Source: Sphaerolaimus hirsutus (taxonomy: Eukaryota; Nematoda; Chromadorea; Monhysterida; Sphaerolaimidae). From it: a stretch of DNA of 64,000 nt. The notes beneath the pieces are model-generated. The model did no database searches and had not been told where the DNA came from. It was given only the letters and a program-made list of their open reading frames with translations. Position 1 is the first letter of the stretch; the number at the start of each line of letters is the position of its first letter. The stretch is from positions 9,937,855-10,001,854 of the forward strand of contig OZ038455.1 of the NCBI GenBank assembly GCA_964036195.1. The letters run 5' to 3'. Shown here one piece after another: positions 1 to 9,299 of the stretch. The translations under genes and the position numbers were made by a program.

Positions 1-1453
1 TAAAAAAAATTGTTGGCCAGAAAACGGAAAACGGAAAAATGAAATGCCGGAAAACGGAAAGCAAAATTTTCACGGAAACGGAAAAAAATAGAGTGAAATT
101 AGCACGGTAATAGACAAATTTGCAGAAGGAAAACCTGCATGCAGGTTTGCCTGTTTGGCTTTGATTGTGGTAGCTGTACATTCTGCAACTATGGATCATG
201 CCTGTAACTTCACTTGTAGTTCAAGCTTAACTGAACCAACAAAAAATTATCAAAAAGTAGCCATAGTGGCCATAGGAAAGGAGACACTATGACAATTTCA
301 CAGTCTAGAAGCAGTGGGAATCACTGATGACCCCTATGCAATTGATGACAACATTGCAGAGGAGATGATAATAAATAGCATAAAATTCAACGACAACAAC
401 AAACAATACTATATTGACTACTCCTGAGGTTCAGGGCAGGCAATCTAGCATAAATTGCCAATATTGAAAAGGCATTTTTGCAAATAGGATTGCATGACCA
501 AGCTAGAGATTACACACGATTTTTCTGGCTGAAAGATGCCTCAAAACCAGTAACTGAAAATAACTTAATAGTACTTTGTTTTAAACGTGTACTGTTTGGA
601 CTTGTCTGCAGTCCAGCAATTTTGGGAGCAGTCATAAAATACCATTTAAATGTGACAATAAACAACATGAATGAATATGAAGAAAATGAAGGGGAACGAA
701 ACCAGTTGGTGATGATAATAAACAACATTTACGTCGATAACTTCATGAGTGTCACGAATGAAGTTGAAGCTTTAGAATTATATTACAAAGTCAAAGCTTT
801 ATTTAACCAATGTACTATGAACATGAGGGAATGGCTGTCAAACTCCAGATCAGTCATGAATGAAATAGCAGAAAATGACAGGAGTCCAAAGGTGAATAAA
901 ATTGTCGCAGTAATGGGCATGAAATAAAATCACCGAACAGACATGCTGGCAATATCAACACCAAAATTGCAAATTGACAGCATCACTACACCAACCAGAC
1001 AAAACTTGAATAAATTATTGGTGTCAGCATATGACCCAATTGGGTTCACAGCACCTGTTTCACTGACCCTGAAATCCCAGTTGTCAATGCTGCTCCAAGA
1101 GACAAAAACAACAATGGGATGAGCCAATTGAAGATAAATACAGATTGGAAAAACAATGGTAAAATGCCAGAAAACTGAAAATCGAGCCAGAAAATGGAAA
1201 AATGGCCTGGTAAAACGGAAACGGAAAGGTAAAAATTTTTCAGTCGGAAAACGGAAAAATGGGCCGGAAAAACGGAAACGGAAAGGTAAAAAATTTTCAG
1301 CTGCCGGAAAACGGAAAACGGAAAGGTAAAAAAATTTTGGCTGCCGGAAAACGGAAAGGTAAAAATTTTTCAGCTGCCGGAAAACGGAAATCGGAAAGGT
1401 AAAAAATTTTCCTGCGGAAAGGCGGAAAACGGAAACGGAAATTTGACACCCTA
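1..1453. mobile_element. TIR element with ACGGAAA-rich arms, left end cut by window
   Basis: Both arms (about 1-110 and 1140-1440) are short arrays of GGAAAACGGAAA-type units, and the right end is TTGACACCCTA at 1443-1453. The same architecture recurs whole at 53012-53647, with ends TAGGGTGTCAAC and GTTGACACCCTA. Both copies also share an internal CCTGCATGCAGG palindrome followed by a TTTGCC segment near 135 and 53250. A fragment of the same family lies near 51064. No matching target duplication was found at the intact copy, so the superfamily is left open. The interior of this copy holds a BEL/Pao retroelement fragment that the 53-kb copy lacks. Confidence 0.6.
285..1140 (+). mobile_element. 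BEL/Pao retrotransposon fossil, RT region fragment
   Basis: The protein signal is the reverse-transcriptase and adjacent A17-peptidase-type region of a BEL/Pao LTR retrotransposon. Recognisable blocks are a FLQIGLH-like start, TRFFWLKD, the IYVDNF active-site block, MREWLSNS, and AYDPIGFTAP near the end. These are family hallmarks in the expected order. No gag, integrase or LTR is visible, so this is a truncated, broken, old fragment with a few breaks. It sits inside the arms of the surrounding TIR element. It could be a capture by that element or an insertion into it. Confidence 0.8.
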
Positions 1454-1562
1454 GATGGGACAGACTTTTAAATCAGATTTTAAAAAACGTAACAAATGCA
1501 AGCATTGACACAAACTTGGTTTTTAAGTAATGGAGCCAAAATTTTCAGTGCTGATTCACTGG

Positions 1563-2243
1563 TAGGGTTGGAAAAAATCGATTTTTTTTAACGACCCCGA
1601 TTTTTTATAAAAAATATCGATTTTTTTTAATAAAAATTGCTGGGGTCAAAATTAGACCCATTTCTGCCTAAAATCGCCTCTGGGGGTAATAAAAGCCATA
1701 TACATTGCTAGAGAGTGCACACTCATGCTTTCTGTGCTAATATAAGTACTGTAGAGCTTCAGAAAAGCTTGAAAGTCAGTTATTTTTAAGTGTAAAAGTA
1801 ATTAAATTGTTATATTTGTGACGTGAATCACATTTCATCGACCATTTGCAATTTTGTTTGCAGAAATAGCATGTTCTTGCTCATAACAAACTATAAATCA
1901 TATTGGAAGTGAACATGGATGCAATTGCATTAATGTTTGATGTGACAACACAAAGCATAACTATGAATACTTCCTCAAATGATATACAGCCTACCTTACA
2001 CGCTTAAAAACACACATAAATGCGTACTACACACCCAAATTGGTTGTAAAAGCAATGAAAAAAGCAACTGATGGATTGTTTGCATGAAAGTGCGCGCTTG
2101 CGCGCAAAATTTTTGCATTTGACCTAGTGCTCGAGTACCAAAATTTTTAGCCAGCGCTTTTTTTTTTTAAATCGGTACGGGTGCTGCGATTTTTTTTTGT
2201 AAAAATCTTTAAAAAATTTTAAAAAAATCGCTTGCCAACCCTA
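1563..2243. mobile_element. hAT-A1, non-autonomous hAT-like element
   Basis: Ends are TAGGGTTGG and CCAACCCTA, and the flanks carry a perfect 8-bp duplication TTCACTGG (1555-1562 and 2244-2251). TIR sequence and 8-bp duplication are typical of the hAT superfamily. Subterminal parts are runs of T or A around CGATTTTTTT. The interior shares the GCGCGCTTGCGCGCAAAA segment with hAT-A2 and hAT-A3. No transposase is visible. Confidence 0.85.
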
Positions 2244-2251
2244 TTCACTGG

Positions 2252-2892
2252 TGTAGGGGTGCACTTGATTTTCTTCAACTGGTTTTTATTAAAAATATGG
2301 TTTTTTTAAATAACAGACTGGTAACTGATTTTTTAAACCGTAAATGTATAATTTATGGTATCCCTTTTTATGAAAAAAGCGGTTTAATAACTAGATATGA
2401 TTATAACGAGGGCGCCAACAACCATAGAAATCAAACGAACAGGCGTTTGGGCGCGTTTTTGTGCAAGCCGTCGCTCTGACCAACCACTCTTTTCACCGAT
2501 TTTTCATTGTGCAGGTGCTGCAGATGTTCAAAGATATGTGTTTCCGCAAATACACAATCGGAAGTTTGCATGCGCTGGCCCAGAAACATGCAGAGCCCTT
2601 ATGTTTCTTCGAATTTTCATGAAATGAGTTGACAGAACCCTGCTTGAAATTTTTGATGAAATAGTTGAACAGTTCTACTTGAATAGACACCCTCAAAAAA
2701 TATGACGAAAAAAATAATCTAGGGGAATTATTCGAGCAAATACGACACACCCCTCCTTCTTTGTCAAAATGGTGAACTTTGCAGACCAGAATAGCGAACG
2801 CAGACACGGGGACGGCATGCTTTCTGGCACAGGGCCAAATAAATCACAAATCCAATACCAAATTCAAAACAACAACACTAAATAGTTACAAC
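2252..2892. other. Non-coding stretch, nothing assigned
   Basis: Short open frames on both strands have no recognisable domain, no codon bias and no good splice sites. I see no repeat boundaries. It probably lies in an intron of the minus-strand gene whose exon starts at 3017. Confidence 0.4.
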
Positions 2893-3017
2893 CTGCTCAA
2901 ATCCGTCCATGCTATCTAGTTGGAATGGCACATTTTCGTGGGTCAACGAATACGCAAGCCAATGCTCGGCTAGCGCGGCCGGGTCGTCACCGCACAGATT
3001 CACGCACAGCGACGAAA
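2893..3017 (-). CDS. Single exon resembling POLA2 N-terminus (partial gene)
   Basis: On the minus strand this stretch is bounded by a TTCAG acceptor and a CAG|GTTGTAAC donor. It reads as 41 codons (2 nt carried in, phase 0 out) without a stop: SSLCVNLCGDDPAALAEHWL, then AYSLTHENVPFQLDSMDGFE, then Q. The spacing resembles the N-terminal helical domain of DNA polymerase alpha subunit B (POLA2), where LCVQYG is followed by a hydrophobic helix of ELIAFC type and later a phenylalanine-containing helix. POLA2 is the accessory subunit of the polymerase alpha-primase complex and binds the catalytic subunit at replication origins. I found neither the first exon upstream nor the next exon downstream, which may lie left of the window. 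The base composition is CpG-rich compared with the flanking repeats, as in the other exons here. The assignment rests on short similarity recalled from memory and could be wrong; that it is a real exon is more secure. Confidence 0.45.
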
Positions 3018-3651
3018 CTGAAGAATGAACGAAAAAATAATAATAAATATTTATTTGTCGCCAGTTTATTTTTTAAGGAATAAAGGCACGAGCGAACCAC
3101 TGGGGGCATTTCTAGAGCCGTGTAAAATGTCAGATCCTGTCTACAATGTCAGATCCTGTCTAAAATGTCAAATGTCCTGCAAAGTGTCAATAACTATGTA
3201 AAACGCCCTGTAAAATGGGGCTATCACATTATGGGTACCTGCAGATCCGGGTATGCCAGGGCAAAGTTCCCGTTGTTAATTCCTTTTTCGGATTCAGGAT
3301 TTGGATACATACAGAATTTTTATACTGAATGTACTGTACTGTACAACAACGCCAGGGGTCGCTGAGTTTCAAAAAGGTATACAATCCGGGGAATGTACGG
3401 CTAAGGGGGGGCGATTTTGCCTACGACGACGCCACGGTCGCTGATGCCAGCAGACTGTCGCTTTTACAGCTATCCTACGGTGCATGAATATCAAGGGAAC
3501 TTTTCATACGTTTGTACAGAATTGCATGAATATCAAGGGAACTTTTCATACGTTTGTACGGAATCAAACTGCACGTGGCGCGACCGCTAAAGTGGAACTG
3601 CACGCGTGCAGTTTTTATACTTAAGCCCAGTTAACAGCGAGTTTGTTAACT
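3018..3651. repeat. Non-coding, with a tandem duplication near 3483-3568
   Basis: A unit of about 41 bp beginning GCATGAATATCAAGGGAAC is present twice in tandem (about 3484-3524 and 3525-3567). Around 3116-3175 there are short repeats of AATGTCAGATCCTGTC, which look like a decayed end of the P1 MITE family. No gene was seen. Confidence 0.6.
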
Positions 3652-4045
3652 GAGCTGTGGCGCAGTGCGTGAGCTCGCGCTTCCCGCGCGAGAGGTCCTG
3701 GGTTCGTTCCCGGGGCCTGAGAGGTCCTGGGTTTTCTCCCAGGGCCACTTCTCTCGTTCCCCGTGCCACTCTCCTCCCTCAGCACCGATGATTACACACG
3801 TCGGTGCTGGCAGGCCGCCGTCTAGCCTTCCAGACCGACCGTCCAGCTGCCTAAAATGGAAACCTTCGTTTCATTTTACATCGTTTTTGACACTTTGCGT
3901 GATATCTTATAGGGTCTAGGAACGAACCTCTGGGCCAAACTGGGTCCGTCGGGTCTGGTGGGAAATCAGCACCGATCTCTTCCAATTCTGGGCCCAGTCT
4001 GTCCATCCCGGCAGAGATAAAACACATCAAACTTAAAAAAATTCA
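3652..4045 (+). mobile_element. tRNA-derived SINE
   Basis: The head resembles a tRNA. An A-box TGGCGCAGTGCG lies at 3658-3669, a hairpin CTCGCG/CGCGAG encloses a 7-nt loop (about 3673-3691), and a B-box GGTTCGTTCCC lies at 3701-3711. The head is followed by about 330 bp of unrelated body with an internal hairpin (CAGCACCGATG/CGTCGGTGCTG, 3780-3812) and a tail ending in an A-rich run near 4030-4045. RNA polymerase III internal promoters of this form mark SINEs. It is not scored as a tRNA gene because the acceptor stem does not pair. The end is approximate. Confidence 0.65.
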
Positions 4046-4429
4046 ATCTCTTTTCTTTTTTACCAAAATTGAATGTGGCCGCGCGCCGCGCTCTCATAAT
4101 TGGATACAACTGTAATTTTTTTGAGTACTAAACCTGTCTCGAACACATGAGGGTTTACCGCACATTGAACGATTTTTAACATTTGTCAACAGTACTTCAC
4201 GAATCCCTCATTGTGGTAAACTCAAATGTCTTTCAAACTGACTTATTAGCCTAGGGTTTTTTTCACTTGGCTGTCACTAAAGTATAGGGCCAGAAAACGG
4301 ATCGGCATATTTACGACAAATTGGCACCCGTCCAAGTTATCAGTTAAAACTCGGCGGACATTATGGAAGTCAATGGTCTAAGGAATTTTTGTACGAGTGC
4401 GGTATAAACTAACGATAGGGTCATGTGAA

Positions 4430-4700
4430 TTTGGCCCACGTCCAAGTCGCTCTGCATTTCAGACAAATGAGAGCGAAAAACGCAGGTTCACGTCACTGAT
4501 TATCGCTGCGGAATGCAATAAATCGACTGGAAATGATCACAAATGGCGGCCCGTACACTAGTTGACACATTTGCGATCATTTCCAGTTGCTTAATTGTAT
4601 TCCACAGACATAATGAGTAACGCAAACATAAATCCTGCGTCTTTCACCTCATTCGTATAATACGTAACCCGACGCGTGCCAAGTTAACATACCGGATATC
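4430..4700. repeat. Imperfect inverted-repeat element
   Basis: The arms at about 4508-4545 and 4568-4602 are near-perfect inverted repeats around CTGGAAATGATC. Weaker pairing extends outward through CGCAGG/CCTGCG. The central loop contains ACTAGTTGACAC, the end motif of the ACTAGTTGAC MITE family. Boundaries and target duplication are unclear. Flanking 4046-4430 and 4700-5271 hold no recognisable gene. Confidence 0.5.
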
Positions 4701-5271
4701 TATCACATTCGTGCTTTTTAGGAATTCGTCAGCACTGTTTGAGCGAGATATCTAGCTTTCCGACTGTGTATTTTTATATCCGTGCTTAATCCATTTATTT
4801 TTCACATTTGAAAGTTCAATCGGTTTAAATAAACTGTGAATTGAACGGAATCCGTCCGTTCGAATTCAAATTTGAGACTTATTTTACTCGTACATAAAAG
4901 AAGGAAAGCTGATTCGTTTCATGTCTGCCGAGTTTTACGTATTGTATGAACGAAGGTGAAAGCGCTCAAAGTGCTCAAAATCGCAAAAATTAGCTCCATT
5001 ATATACTGTTTGTATATTTTTTTGCCTATGTATTTTATTAAAAGCGATTTCGAAATAATTTTTGGCCGGCTGTTTTTGGCAAGCTGTCAATACCAGCTGG
5101 CAATCTGGCATTTCCCCAGAAAACGACAGTACGGTCGATGAACACCAGCGCCAGAAGTCCAAAAAAATTTAAAACTTTTTCCAGGTTTCTCGAATCAATA
5201 ACACGAAATTGAAATGGCGTAGAGCGAATATTCGAGGTTTCTTGAAAAGATGAACGGCAGAATATCGGCAC

Positions 5272-5480
5272 GCACACTAGTTGACACACATGTGCCAACT
5301 GGTCCGTGTCAACTCGGATTTCGGCTTCACGATTCGCAGAGCCATCGGCAAATACACATGCGCCACGTTGAAAAATAAATATTACGGGAAGTGCAGAGAT
5401 CCGAAAATTATTGGAGATCGCTCTGCGACATATGAAGCCGAAATCCGAGTTGACACACTTGTGTCAACTAGTGAGCGGGC
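5272..5480. mobile_element. ACTAGTTGAC-family MITE
   Basis: Ends are CACACTAGTTGACACA and TGTGTCAACTAGTG, with inner inverted segments around CAACTCGGATTTCGGCT and its reverse complement. Related copies occur at about 7676-7816, 8005-8206, 9046-9114, 16049-16305, 39726-39790 (one end) and 54931-55130. No target duplication could be fixed. Confidence 0.7.
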
Positions 5481-5613
5481 CGTCAACAAGTTACACGTCG
5501 ACGAGCTGGAGCCAGGCATTTTTGGGGTGGGAAGAGGTAGGTCCAAGCATTTTAGACAAATTTCAGCTAAAGTTTGAAGTCGATGCTCGTTGGACGATGA
5601 TGCCCTCCTAGTG

Positions 5614-5890
5614 ATGGAAAAGTGCCATGGTGCTGGCGCCTGGCGCTAGCGCCAAAGCAAAAAGCGCTTTTGGCGCTATATTGCACTGGCGCCATTGGCG
5701 CTTGGCGCTATTGTTGCGTGGCGCCAGGAACAAGACGCCTGGCGCTGGCGCTTGGCGCGAGCGCCAACGCAAAAAGCGCTTCTGGCGCTTGGCGCCATAT
5801 TGTTCTGGCGCCATTGACGCTGGGATTCGAAAAAGCACCATGGCGCTTTTGGCGCTTGGCGCCAAAGTCCTGGCGCGTTTTCCATCACTG
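5614..5890. mobile_element. GGCGCC-array element (hAT-D type), flanks not matching
   Basis: It begins TAGTGATGGAAAAG and ends TTTTCCATCACT. Everything between is built from GCGCC, GGCGCC and GCGCTT units in both orientations, so the whole element is nearly self-complementary. It matches hAT-D1, D2 and D3 in terminal sequence, but its 8-bp flanks do not match each other. Confidence 0.65.
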
Positions 5891-6219
5891 ACCCCCACCG
5901 ATTTTCCCAATTTAAACGTAAATAGGTAGATTTACAACTCATTCGATCAACATTAAAAGCCATTCCGGTGTTTTATATTAACGGAAGATATCGAAGCCGG
6001 ATATAGAGAAATGAACTGGGAAATAAACTGTTGAAAGCTAAAAAAGCTTAAAAACGAAGTAGGTAAACTTTTGACTGTCATTTTAACGTCTCACTTTAAA
6101 AATTAACTTTTAGTTTTTGACTTAACTTCACATTTCACTTCTCGATGTTAGTTCTCCACCTGCGGAGTTGACTCCAGCAATGGAAAATAAACTGAAAATC
6201 ATACAATGGCCCCTGATTA

Positions 6220-7147
6220 CCCTCAATCCTTGAATAAGACCCCAGGGGAGTTATTTTCTCCTCAGACCTTTCGGAGGAGGGGGGGTATTCAAGGGGGGAG
6301 TTATTCGAGGGGGAGTTATTTTTCATTGTATGGGTGCAGTCTGTAAACTCATGTAATTCAGGTATACAGGGGTGGGCATCTTCAGTTACTGCTGGGAAAA
6401 TGCGATAGATTGAGCTACGGTTGAGCTATCAGAATGAAATTTTAACACAATGGAGTAGACTCCATAGGACACCTATTCTGAAGTTTGCAACCCAAACGGC
6501 CACATTTTGGGTGAGTTGTGGAACACACGGTTTTTAGTGTAATTTTGTGACTTGGCGTCACCCATAGGATAAATCGAGGGTGGCATTTGAGGGGGGGGGG
6601 CATCGGTCATTGGTGTCGTCCCATTCTGTCATACATCGGCCGATTTTGATGCCCTTTGAGTATGTTGTGGTCGCGCCTACTACCAAATTCTTTTTTTACT
6701 CGAATAGTCCCCCAGTCCCGAGATAAGGGGGGTGAAGTCACAAAATTACACTAAAAACTGTGTGTTCCACAACTCCTCCAAACTGTGGCCGTTTGGGTTG
6801 CAAACTTCAGCATAGGTGTCCTATGGAGTCTACTCTATTGTGTTAAAATTTCATTGTGATAGCTCAACTGTAGCTCAAGCTATCGCGTTTTTCCAGCGGT
6901 AACTGAAGATGCCCACCCCTGTATAACTGTTCAACAACAACACAAAGATGTGTATACACTACATACACATCATGAATCTGCTGTCGCTGCTGTAGGATAA
7001 TATTCTCTTGTATTTTTGTATTGTATCGTTTTCATCTGGAGGAGAAGTTATTCAAGAGGGGGGAGTTATGTTTTCCTCACCTCGCCAACAGGAGGGGGGA
7101 GTTATTCAAGGAGGTTATTCGAGGGGGTACTATTTGAGGAATTGCGG
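6220..7147. mobile_element. CCGTATTT-type element hosting a foldback insertion
   Basis: The ends (CCTTGAATAAGACCCC side at 6220 and a TTTGAGGAATTGCGG side at 7147) are flanked by TA. The body has the family's G-tract/TTATTCGAGG texture (GGGGGGAGTTATTCGAGGGG). It is split by the foldback element at 6367-6921. Confidence 0.55.
6367..6921. mobile_element. Foldback element with arms of about 190 bp, TA(TA)-flanked
   Basis: The ends CAGGGGTGGGCATCTTCAG and CTGAAGATGCCCACCCCTG are perfect inverted repeats, and the arms continue to pair for about 190 bp. Flanks read TATA on both sides, so the duplication is TA or TATA, as in Tc1/mariner-type elements. The about 170-bp centre shows no coding capacity. 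Confidence 0.75.
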
Positions 7148-7271
7148 TATTTACCCTCCCTTTAACAGCCCCCCGTGCTTGCCAAGTGGGGAAAAAGTAG
7201 TGAATAGTGCTCCTTGAGTGGTTTGATGGGTGTGAACAAAATGTGTGTTGACCGTTAGCAAATTACCATTA

Positions 7272-7455
7272 GGGGTCAATTGCGCAAGTGGAAAACATTT
7301 TAGAAGTGAAAAGTAAAACGAGATGGAAATGAGAAGCAATAAGTTAAGCATAAGTAAACTTTTACTTCTGTTTCACTAGTCATTAAACTTCTCACATTTT
7401 ACATTTGTAGGACATTTCACACTTCACTTTACAGAGTGTGGGATTGCCACTGGTG
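7272..7455. mobile_element. P2-family MITE (PIF/Harbinger-like), diverged
   Basis: The left end GGGGTCAATTGCGCAAGTGG and right end GGGATTGCCA match the P2 consensus (GTGCCAGTTCCGCAAGTGG). AGAAGTGAAAAGTAAAA segments lie just inside, as in other P2 copies. The right flank is CTG; the left flank is not. Confidence 0.5.
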
Positions 7456-7675
7456 GGACTGCATACTTAACAGTATGTTAAAATACTGTATTTTATAAAA
7501 TATTTACATTCACATTCAAGAACCATATTTTTCTCAAATTCGAAACGGTTTTTAAGTTTATATTTTAATAAGAATACGTCATAAGAACTGTTCTCGCATC
7601 TGTGGCATTTTTAGCACCATCGTGTTTTTACATCAATATTTGTGAATCGTTTCAGGATTGTGGCCACACACACAC

Positions 7676-8206
7676 AAGTCGACATCGGCACTAAGTGTCA
7701 ACTGGTTCCGATCCTGATTCAAAGCTTGCTGACGTTCCGACGAACGATTTTCAAACACAAGCTTTGAATTGGGATCGGAACTAGTTGACATTTGGTGTCG
7801 ATGTCAACTAGTGATTGGGGACACATAATGACAGCATTTAATGGAAACATTCTCAAAGCAATCACATGTATTCACAGATCAGAAATTACAAAAACATGCA
7901 TCACAGAAGTAAATACCTGTCGCTCTCACTGCTCCGCTACACTATTTGCTGCCCTTCAAGCACAGCCCATGTTTGCAGTTTGTTTGATCCAGTATCGGCG
8001 CCCCACACACTAGTTGGCACGCGTGTGTCAAGTCAACTCAGATTTCGGCTCCACATGTCGCAGAGCCATCTCCAAATGCACATGCGGCAATGTTGAAAAA
8101 TAAAATATTACGTCAAGTGCATCGGAAAACCGCTCTGCGACACGTGAAGTCGAAATCTGAGTTGACACAGACCAGTTGACACAGTGTCGACCAGTGCGCG
8201 GGACGC
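7676..8206. repeat. Two ACTAGTTGAC-family MITEs
   Basis: The first copy (about 7676-7816) has inner arms GGTTCCGATCCTGATTCAAA and TTTGAATTGGGATCGG with ends in GTCAACTAGTG. The second (about 8005-8206) begins CACACTAGTTGGCAC and has inner arms around CAACTCAGATTTCGGCT. The sequence between them (7817-8004) shows no feature. Confidence 0.6.
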
Positions 8207-8510
8207 CATTAGTGCCAACTAGCCATAGAATGGCGCCACACAGGCGCCATTTGACAGCACTCACGAGAGCTATTCCAATACTGTCGCTTGTTGTGATGCA
8301 AAAAGCACTGAGGCGTTTTCCACTGTACAGCGCCACGGGAAAATGCACACGAAGTGCTAGTCCAGCGACAGGTGAAATTAGTGCTAGATAACAAATAGCA
8401 CCAAGCGGATGGTGGTTGAACTGTTTTTTAAACTTTGTGTTGCTAGAATTTTGATATCATCAGAATTAATGTGCTGGTGCTCACTTACAAACTAGCGATT
8501 TTCTCACATA

Positions 8511-9015
8511 CCGTATTTACTCAAAAAATTCCCCCGTTAGATGAGCGAGGAAAATAATTACCCCTCGAATTATTCCGCAACAGATGGAAGAAAAATACCA
8601 CCCACTTGTTTAAACAAAACAATCGGTGAAGCCAGAGCAAGCATATAGCCACGTCTAGTGACGTGAAAAGCGCCATAACTTTGGCGCTTTCATGGGCATA
8701 GTGCCACAGCAAAATAGCGCAAAGCGCCATAAGTGCCATGGCGCTTTTACGTCACTAGCCACGTCTGGTATGATTCAGCGAATGCACAACCGATGTGAAA
8801 GATGCAATGGAATGTGCACTATGAATCGAGAATGTGAATGTACACACATACATACCTATGTAATTTTTGACAGGTTTGTGTCATCCATTTTGAACAGCTT
8901 TTTGACCGTTGTTTTTGATGAAAAATGCTTTAAAATTTCGATGGAATTGGATAACCCCCCTCCAATCGTGTGATGAAAAAATAATTCCCCAGGGGAATTA
9001 TTTGTGTAAATACAG
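8511..9015. mobile_element. CCGTATTT-type element split by hAT-D1
   Basis: It is flanked by TA (8509-8510 and 9016-9017), with ends CCGTATTTACTCAAAAAATT and AATTATTTGTGTAAATACAG. The hAT-D1 element at 8656-8757 inserted into it later. Confidence 0.65.
8656..8757. mobile_element. hAT-D1, 102-bp GGCGCC MITE
   Basis: Ends are TAGTGACGTGAAAAGCGCC and GGCGCTTTTACGTCACTA. A perfect 8-bp duplication GCCACGTC flanks it (8648-8655 and 8758-8765). The interior is only GCGCC-type motifs. Confidence 0.88.
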
Positions 9016-9299
9016 TATTGATTATAGCATGCATTGCTGGCCCATACACTAGTTGAAACGTGTGCCAACTCAGATTTTGGCTTAACATGTCAAGTGACAT
9101 GTCAACTAGCATGTGGGCAGCATTTAGTGACCGTTGTTCACAAAAAAAAACGATTTATACAAGTTTATACTGTCTTACTGAGATAAATGTACATGTGGCA
9201 AAACTGCAACTTGGTTATCCATTCAATACTTCTGCAAACTCACCTTTTGTTGTGCTAATGCCGGTGTTTGTTCCATGTGACTAACACATACTGATGACA

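Noticed and set aside
3652-3725. Functional tRNA gene
   Set aside because: A and B boxes and one hairpin are present, but acceptor stem pairing is missing and a long body follows; a SINE head fits better.
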